Of a stretch of 64,000 nucleotides of DNA, positions 60,708 to 64,000 are shown one piece after another (within the stretch, counting starts at the first letter, position 1; every line of letters begins with the position of its first letter). This stretch comes from Roseomonas sp. E05 (GTDB lineage Bacteria; Pseudomonadota; Alphaproteobacteria; Acetobacterales; Acetobacteraceae), in the NCBI RefSeq assembly GCF_030063475.1, contig NZ_JASIRT010000003.1:280582-344581 (forward strand), written 5' to 3'. Both the position numbers and the translations under genes were made by a program. Under the pieces are notes generated by a model. The model ran no database searches. It saw only the letters and a list, made by a program, of their open reading frames with translations, and was not told the DNA's origin.

Positions 60708-61169
60708 GATTGGCTCTCCCATTGCGGTTTTTTCCTTCGCCTTGGCAAAGTGCCGCCGCCGTCAGGTCAGCGCACTGATCCATGTCAGGCTCCAGCTCAC
60801 GAGCCGAGTGTGCATGCTGCATGCGTGGGCGGGGGAACGCCTCACAAGCCCCACATGGATCCTGTAAGAAATGTCTCCGGCACCACCGGAGCGAAGACGA
60901 CGGTACAGGCCGACAGCGCGTTCCGGCCGCCCCGGCGCTCTACGTGAGATGAACCCACTGCGCAGAACCCGCTCGAGTTGAGAAATCCCTGGGGAGGGCA
61001 CCGATCAGGCGGGATCGGTGGATGCGCCTCGGCCGTGGCCGGTCGGCGGCGCGGCATGTTTGAGGCGCGCATCGCAACTGCCCAGGGGCCCGGGCGCCGA
61101 GATTCCTTGCTGCCCGCCGCGGGCAGGCGCTCCAAACGGTGGTCGCCGCCAGGCCGGAGGCGCTTCCCC
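60708..61169. other. Intergenic region before the sulfide-metabolism module
   Basis: 462 bases with no credible gene. A CTCCGG/CCGGAG hairpin with 5-base loop lies near 60867-60883. No other structure was recognised. Confidence 0.35.
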
Positions 61170-61607
61170 TCAGGCCGCCTTGGTGCGGACCGCCAGGCGC
61201 CGGTCGGCCAGCGTGAAGGCCCCCATGCCGACCAGCATCGCCGCCAGGAACACGAGCGCGGGCGCACCGGCCAGGAGGGAGGCGGCCAGCACGGGGCCCG
61301 GGCAGAAGCCGGCCAGACCCCATCCGGTGCCGAAGATCAGCGAGCCGACGACGAGGCGGCTGTCCACCGCGGTCTTGGTCGGGCCGGAGAAGGATGCGGC
61401 GCAGAGCGGCGCCCGCCGTCGCCTGGCGAGGGCGAAGCCCAGGGCGGCGACCGGGATGGCGGCCCCCATGACGAAGGCCAGGCTCGGGTCCCAGTTCCCG
61501 GCGATGTCGAGGAAGGCGAGTACCTTCTGCGGATTGATCATCTGCGAGACGACCAGCCCCAGGCCGAAGATCAGGCCCGAGGCGAGCGAGACGAGAATGC
61601 GGCCCAT
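61170..61607 (-). CDS. YeeE/YedE-related membrane protein (DUF6691-type half)
   Basis: 145 residues with about four helices: GLGLVVSQMINPQKVLAFLD and GTGWGLAGFCPGPVLAASLL, the latter holding the conserved Cys-Pro seen in YeeE-type thiosulfate or sulfur-compound channels. It probably forms the second half of a two-subunit transporter with the gene upstream. Last gene of the BigR-linked operon. Confidence 0.88.
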   Translation of the reverse strand: MGRILVSLASGLIFGLGLVVSQMINPQKVLAFLDIAGNWDPSLAFVMGAAIPVAALGFALARRRRAPLCAASFSGPTKTAVDSRLVVGSLIFGTGWGLAGFCPGPVLAASLLAGAPALVFLAAMLVGMGAFTLADRRLAVRTKAA

Positions 61608-61612
61608 GGCGG

Positions 61613-62035
61613 TCAGGCTCCGACGACGTGGCGGGCGATGAAGACGGTCACGGCGGCGGCGAGCATGAACAGGCCGGTGGCCGTGATGGAGCGGCGCGAC
61701 AGCCGGGCGATGCCCGCGACGCCGTGTCCGCTGGTGCAGCCGCTGCCCAACCGGCTGCCGAAGCCGACGAGCAGCCCGGCCACGACCAGGGTGGGATAGG
61801 TGGACCGGATGGAGATCTCCGGCGCGCCCCAGAGGAGCGTGTAGCCCAGGGGAGCGCCGATGAGCCCGGCCAGGAAGGCGACCCGCCAGGCGACCTCGCC
61901 CGCCTGCGGCCTGATGAGGCCGCCGAGCGCGCCGCTGATCCCGGCGATGCGGCCGTTGCCCAGCCAGAGGACGAGGACGGACAGGCCGATGAGCGCGCCG
62001 CCCAGGGCGGCCGAGACGGGGGTGAAGTTTTCCAT
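61613..62035 (-). CDS. YeeE/YedE-family membrane protein (first half)
   Basis: 140 residues with about four helices and the hallmark GSGCTSGHGVAGIARLS, the Cys-containing pore motif. Separated by 5 bases from the second half. Together they likely import sulfur compounds such as thiosulfate or export sulfur oxidation products. Confidence 0.9.
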   Translation of the reverse strand: MENFTPVSAALGGALIGLSVLVLWLGNGRIAGISGALGGLIRPQAGEVAWRVAFLAGLIGAPLGYTLLWGAPEISIRSTYPTLVVAGLLVGFGSRLGSGCTSGHGVAGIARLSRRSITATGLFMLAAAVTVFIARHVVGA

Positions 62036-62041
62036 GGCAGC

Positions 62042-62947
62042 TCAGCCCTTCGCTGCGCGGACGGCCGTGCAGCCGGTCTCGCGGAACTGGTTCAGCGGGA
62101 TCTTGAGGTAGGAGACGCCGTTCGCCTCCGGCTCGGGCAGGCGCCCGCCCCGGATGTTGACCTGGAGCGCATCGAGCAGCAGGGCGGGGAAGGGGAGCGT
62201 GCGGTCACGCGCCTCGCGCGCCTGGACGAAGGCCTCCTCGGTCACGCCGTCCCGCAGATGGGTGTTGCGCGCGCGCTGCTCGGCGACGGTGGACTCCCAT
62301 TTCGGCTCCCGCCCGCCCGGCTGGTAGTCGTGGCCGGTGAAGACGCGCGTCTCCGGCGGAAGCGCGAGAATGCGCTGGATGCTGCGGTAGAGCACGCGGG
62401 CATCGCCGCCGGGGAAGTCGGCCCGCGCGGTGCCGCCGTCCGGCATGAACAGCGTGTCGTGCACGAAGGCGGCGTCGCCGACGACGTAGGTGATGGAGGC
62501 CGCCGTATGGCCGGGCGAGAAGAGAACCTCCGCCTCCAACTCGCCGACGCGGAAGCGCTCGCCGTCCTTGAACAGGCGGTCCCATTGCGAGCCGTCGGCC
62601 GGGAAGTCCGGGAGGTTGTAGATCTCCTTCCAGATGTTCTGGACCCGGATGACCTGCTCGCCGATGGCGATCGGCGCGCCGAACACCTCCTTGAGGTAGG
62701 GCGCAGCGGAGAAGTGGTCCGCATGCGGATGGGTGTCGAGGAGCCACTCCACCGTCAGTCCCTGCTCCCGCACGAACCCCACCATCCGGTCGGCGAAGGT
62801 GGTGTGGGTGCCGCGGCAGGCGCGGTCGAAGTCGAGCACCGGGTCGATGATAGCGCAACGCTTCGTCGCCGCGTCGGCCGCGACGTAGGCGATGCTGTTG
62901 GTGTCCTCGTGGTAGAAGCCGGTCACCACCGGGCGATTGCTGGACAT
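62042..62947 (-). CDS. blh: ETHE1/Blh-type persulfide dioxygenase (metallo-beta-lactamase fold)
   Basis: 301 residues. Metal site THPHADHFSAAPYLKEV (H73, H75, D77, H78), then SPGHTAASITYVVGDAAF. Oxidises glutathione persulfide in sulfide detoxification. In Agrobacterium and Xylella Blh, this domain is fused to an N-terminal DUF442 domain; here that domain is a separate divergent gene. First enzyme gene of the BigR-linked operon. Confidence 0.93.
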   Translation of the reverse strand: MSSNRPVVTGFYHEDTNSIAYVAADAATKRCAIIDPVLDFDRACRGTHTTFADRMVGFVREQGLTVEWLLDTHPHADHFSAAPYLKEVFGAPIAIGEQVIRVQNIWKEIYNLPDFPADGSQWDRLFKDGERFRVGELEAEVLFSPGHTAASITYVVGDAAFVHDTLFMPDGGTARADFPGGDARVLYRSIQRILALPPETRVFTGHDYQPGGREPKWESTVAEQRARNTHLRDGVTEEAFVQAREARDRTLPFPALLLDALQVNIRGGRLPEPEANGVSYLKIPLNQFRETGCTAVRAAKG

Positions 62948-63013
62948 CTCTGTTTCCTTTGCGGCCGTGCCGCGTTGTTGGGGAGGAGATTGCAGATCCC
63001 GGTCGCTGGCTCC

Positions 63014-63376
63014 TCAGTCGGCAGCAGGGGTCGTGGTGCCAATTCGGGGAGCATCCCCGGCTGCAGGAACGGGCGCCTTGTCCTTGGCGCAGAACAGTTC
63101 GTAGAGGAGACCGATCGCCCTCTCCGCGGGCTCGCTGCCCAGGCTGTAGAAGACCGTCCGCGAGACACGGCGGACCTTCACCAGACCGTCCTCGCGCAGC
63201 CGGGTCAGGTGCTGCGACAGGTGGGGCTGCCGCATCTCCAGGAGCCGTTCGAGTTCCCCGACCGACTTCTCGCCCTCGACCAGGGAGCAGAGGATCAGCA
63301 GCCGGTGCCCGTTGCCGATGGACTTCAGGAAGCGTTCCGCTTCCGCCGCCCGGCTGCGCATCTCCATTATATTCAT
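63014..63376 (-). CDS. bigR: ArsR-family sulfide/persulfide sensor repressor
   Basis: 120 residues. Winged helix with SVGELERLLEMRQPHLSQHL. Two cysteines C30 and C96, spaced 66 residues, exactly as the BigR redox pair (C42/C108 in Xylella), which forms a disulfide or polysulfide bridge to relieve repression. The annotated start overlaps its own operator; an internal ATG at 63367 or 63361 may be used. Confidence 0.92.
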   Translation of the reverse strand: MNIMEMRSRAAEAERFLKSIGNGHRLLILCSLVEGEKSVGELERLLEMRQPHLSQHLTRLREDGLVKVRRVSRTVFYSLGSEPAERAIGLLYELFCAKDKAPVPAAGDAPRIGTTTPAAD

Positions 63377-63404
63377 GATTCATAATATATGGAACATGAA
63401 TATA
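63368..63404. promoter_or_regulatory. BigR operator candidate
   Basis: A 10-bp perfect inverted repeat TATATTCATG (63368-63377) and CATGAATATA (63395-63404) separated by 17 bases that are themselves near-palindromic. It lies between the divergent bigR and DUF442 starts, in an AT-rich island, so one operator could control both directions. Confidence 0.7.
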
Positions 63405-63437
63405 TCTTCAAGGCTCAACAACAGAAGGAAGGCGCCC

Positions 63438-63887
63438 ATGGCGCAGAGGATCAGGATCAGCGAAGAGCTGACGGTGGACACCGGACAGCCGACCCGGGAA
63501 GAGCTTGAGCGGCTTCGCCAGGAGGGGTTCAGGGCGGTGGTCAACCTGCGGACGGCCGGGGAGCAGAACCAACCCCTGTCGCCCGAGGCTGAAGGCGAGG
63601 TCGCCCGCGCGGCGGGCCTGGACTACGCCCACATCCCGGTCGCTCCCACGGGCCCGCAATCCGAGCAGGTGGAGGCCTTCCGGGAGACGCTGCCCGCGCT
63701 GCCGGGGCCGGTGCTCGTCCACTGCGCCTCCGGCAAGCGCTCCGGCGTCTTCGCAGTCCTGCACGCCGCCAGGGAGCAAGGGTTGTCGGGGGAGGACGCG
63801 CTCGCCAAGGCGCGGGCGCTGGGCTTCGACTGGCAGAGCCCCGAACTCGAGAGCTTCGTGCGGCGCCACCTGGACCGCCGCGGCTAG
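63438..63887 (+). CDS. DUF442 / tyrosine-phosphatase-fold protein (separate Blh N-domain)
   Basis: 149 residues. The P-loop HCASGKRSG (C96, R101) matches the Cys-based phosphatase fold of DUF442; ISEELTVDTGQPTREELERL is the DUF442 start. In Blh it is the N-terminal domain; here it stands alone, divergent from bigR. It may act in persulfide handling rather than as a true phosphatase. ATG 63438 has GGAAGG close upstream; an upstream frame through the operator is not coding-like. Confidence 0.9.
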   Translation: MAQRIRISEELTVDTGQPTREELERLRQEGFRAVVNLRTAGEQNQPLSPEAEGEVARAAGLDYAHIPVAPTGPQSEQVEAFRETLPALPGPVLVHCASGKRSGVFAVLHAAREQGLSGEDALAKARALGFDWQSPELESFVRRHLDRRG

Positions 63888-63888
63888 G

Positions 63889-64000
63889 TGTGTAGTCCCG
63901 GGGAGTAGTGGTGCATCTTTGACCCGCGAGGGGGAGGATGTCCTATGGCAGGCGGTCTTCACGGTTCAGCCCGAACGACGCCGCGTGTTCGAGCCGAGCT
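63889..64000 (+). mobile_element. Left end of an IS481-like insertion sequence
   Basis: TGTGTAGTCCCG (63889-63900) is a plausible terminal inverted repeat, right after the DUF442 stop codon. A transposase-like frame begins at 63945. The right end is beyond the window, so the boundary cannot be confirmed. Confidence 0.4.
63945..64000 (+). CDS. IS481-family transposase, N-terminal fragment
   Basis: ATG 63945 behind GGGGGAGGA, reading MAGGLHGSARTTPRVRAE to the window edge. GLHGSARTTPRVRAE matches the LHGNARTTPAVRAAIQ-type start I know from IS481 transposases. Too short for a firm call. Confidence 0.5.
   Translation, partial: MAGGLHGSARTTPRVRAE

Noticed and set aside
60842..61323. Overlapping minus-strand frames in the gap before the YeeE/YedE genes.
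   Set aside because: Low-complexity Arg/Pro-rich translations, no ribosome-binding site, and they run into the 61170 gene in another frame.

Overview
The window reads as a stretch of chromosome from a very GC-rich alphaproteobacterium, most likely Acetobacteraceae and Roseomonas-like. Supporting signs are a CcrM-type GANTC methylase, a SAM-II riboswitch before metZ, a BigR/Blh sulfide module, alphaproteobacterial Fur-box sequence, a class Ia nrdAB pair and the mutY/dciA arrangement. Genes are dense, short operons dominate, and 1-4 bp start/stop overlaps are common. The taxonomic call is inference from gene content and base composition; no 16S gene is present.

Layout: 1-470 is the membrane N-terminus of a PQQ glucose-type dehydrogenase (partial). 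638-1140 holds two coupled low-complexity small proteins behind a sigma-EcfG-like promoter. 2.2-5.3 kb is nrdA-nrdB. 5.4-10.0 kb carries a SCO protein, a 1-Cys peroxiredoxin coupled to a cysteine synthase, and a lone acetolactate-synthase-like enzyme. 10.0-10.5 kb contains a Fur-box promoter with no gene behind it. 10.5-14.8 kb has a YciI protein, a cupin/isochorismatase pair, a GlxA regulator, metZ with its riboswitch, and tRNA-Gly(CCC). 14.8-17.3 kb pairs an orphan ABC solute-binding protein with a phosphoesterase. 17.3-21.9 kb is a complete EmrA-EmrB-outer-membrane efflux operon with an AcrR-like operator. 22.3-29 kb has a DsbD/ScsB reductase, a PEP-mutase-family lyase, HrpB and a Deg protease. 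29.1-33.5 kb is an iron block: an iron-chelate ABC transporter converging on a siderophore-interacting ferric reductase and its NfeR/YqjI-like PadR repressor. 33.7-42.6 kb has a two-component system, an MFS carrier, an enoyl-CoA hydratase-family enzyme and a polyamine-type ABC transporter. 42.7-49.2 kb has an exported Mn-type SOD, an LrgA/LrgB pair behind a structured RNA, an HMG-CoA lyase, a CHAP protein, a Bug-type binding protein, a hydrolase and RNase HII. ccrM follows at 49.3 kb.

The least explained part is 50.7-55.3 kb. Three separate genes encode paralogous cytosolic-looking proteins built from a 38-residue YD-type repeat between shared N- and C-terminal caps. A DUF3072 gene sits between the first two.

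55.4-57.6 kb carries bioY, mutY and dciA. 57.6-60.7 kb looks eroded or accessory: a truncated universal stress protein, an FNR-like site, a small cytochrome c, a ferric-reductase-like flavoprotein and an Asp/Arg- and Gly-rich exported protein. 61.2-63.9 kb is a sulfide/persulfide module (two YeeE/YedE halves, an ETHE1-like dioxygenase, BigR and a divergent DUF442 phosphatase-fold protein). At 63.89 kb an IS481-type insertion sequence appears to begin and runs off the window.

Several intergenic gaps hold strong hairpins of a recurring design (8.33, 12.94, 32.10 and 43.6 kb), probably a genome-wide intergenic repeat acting at gene ends. No CRISPR array, rRNA or prophage was seen.
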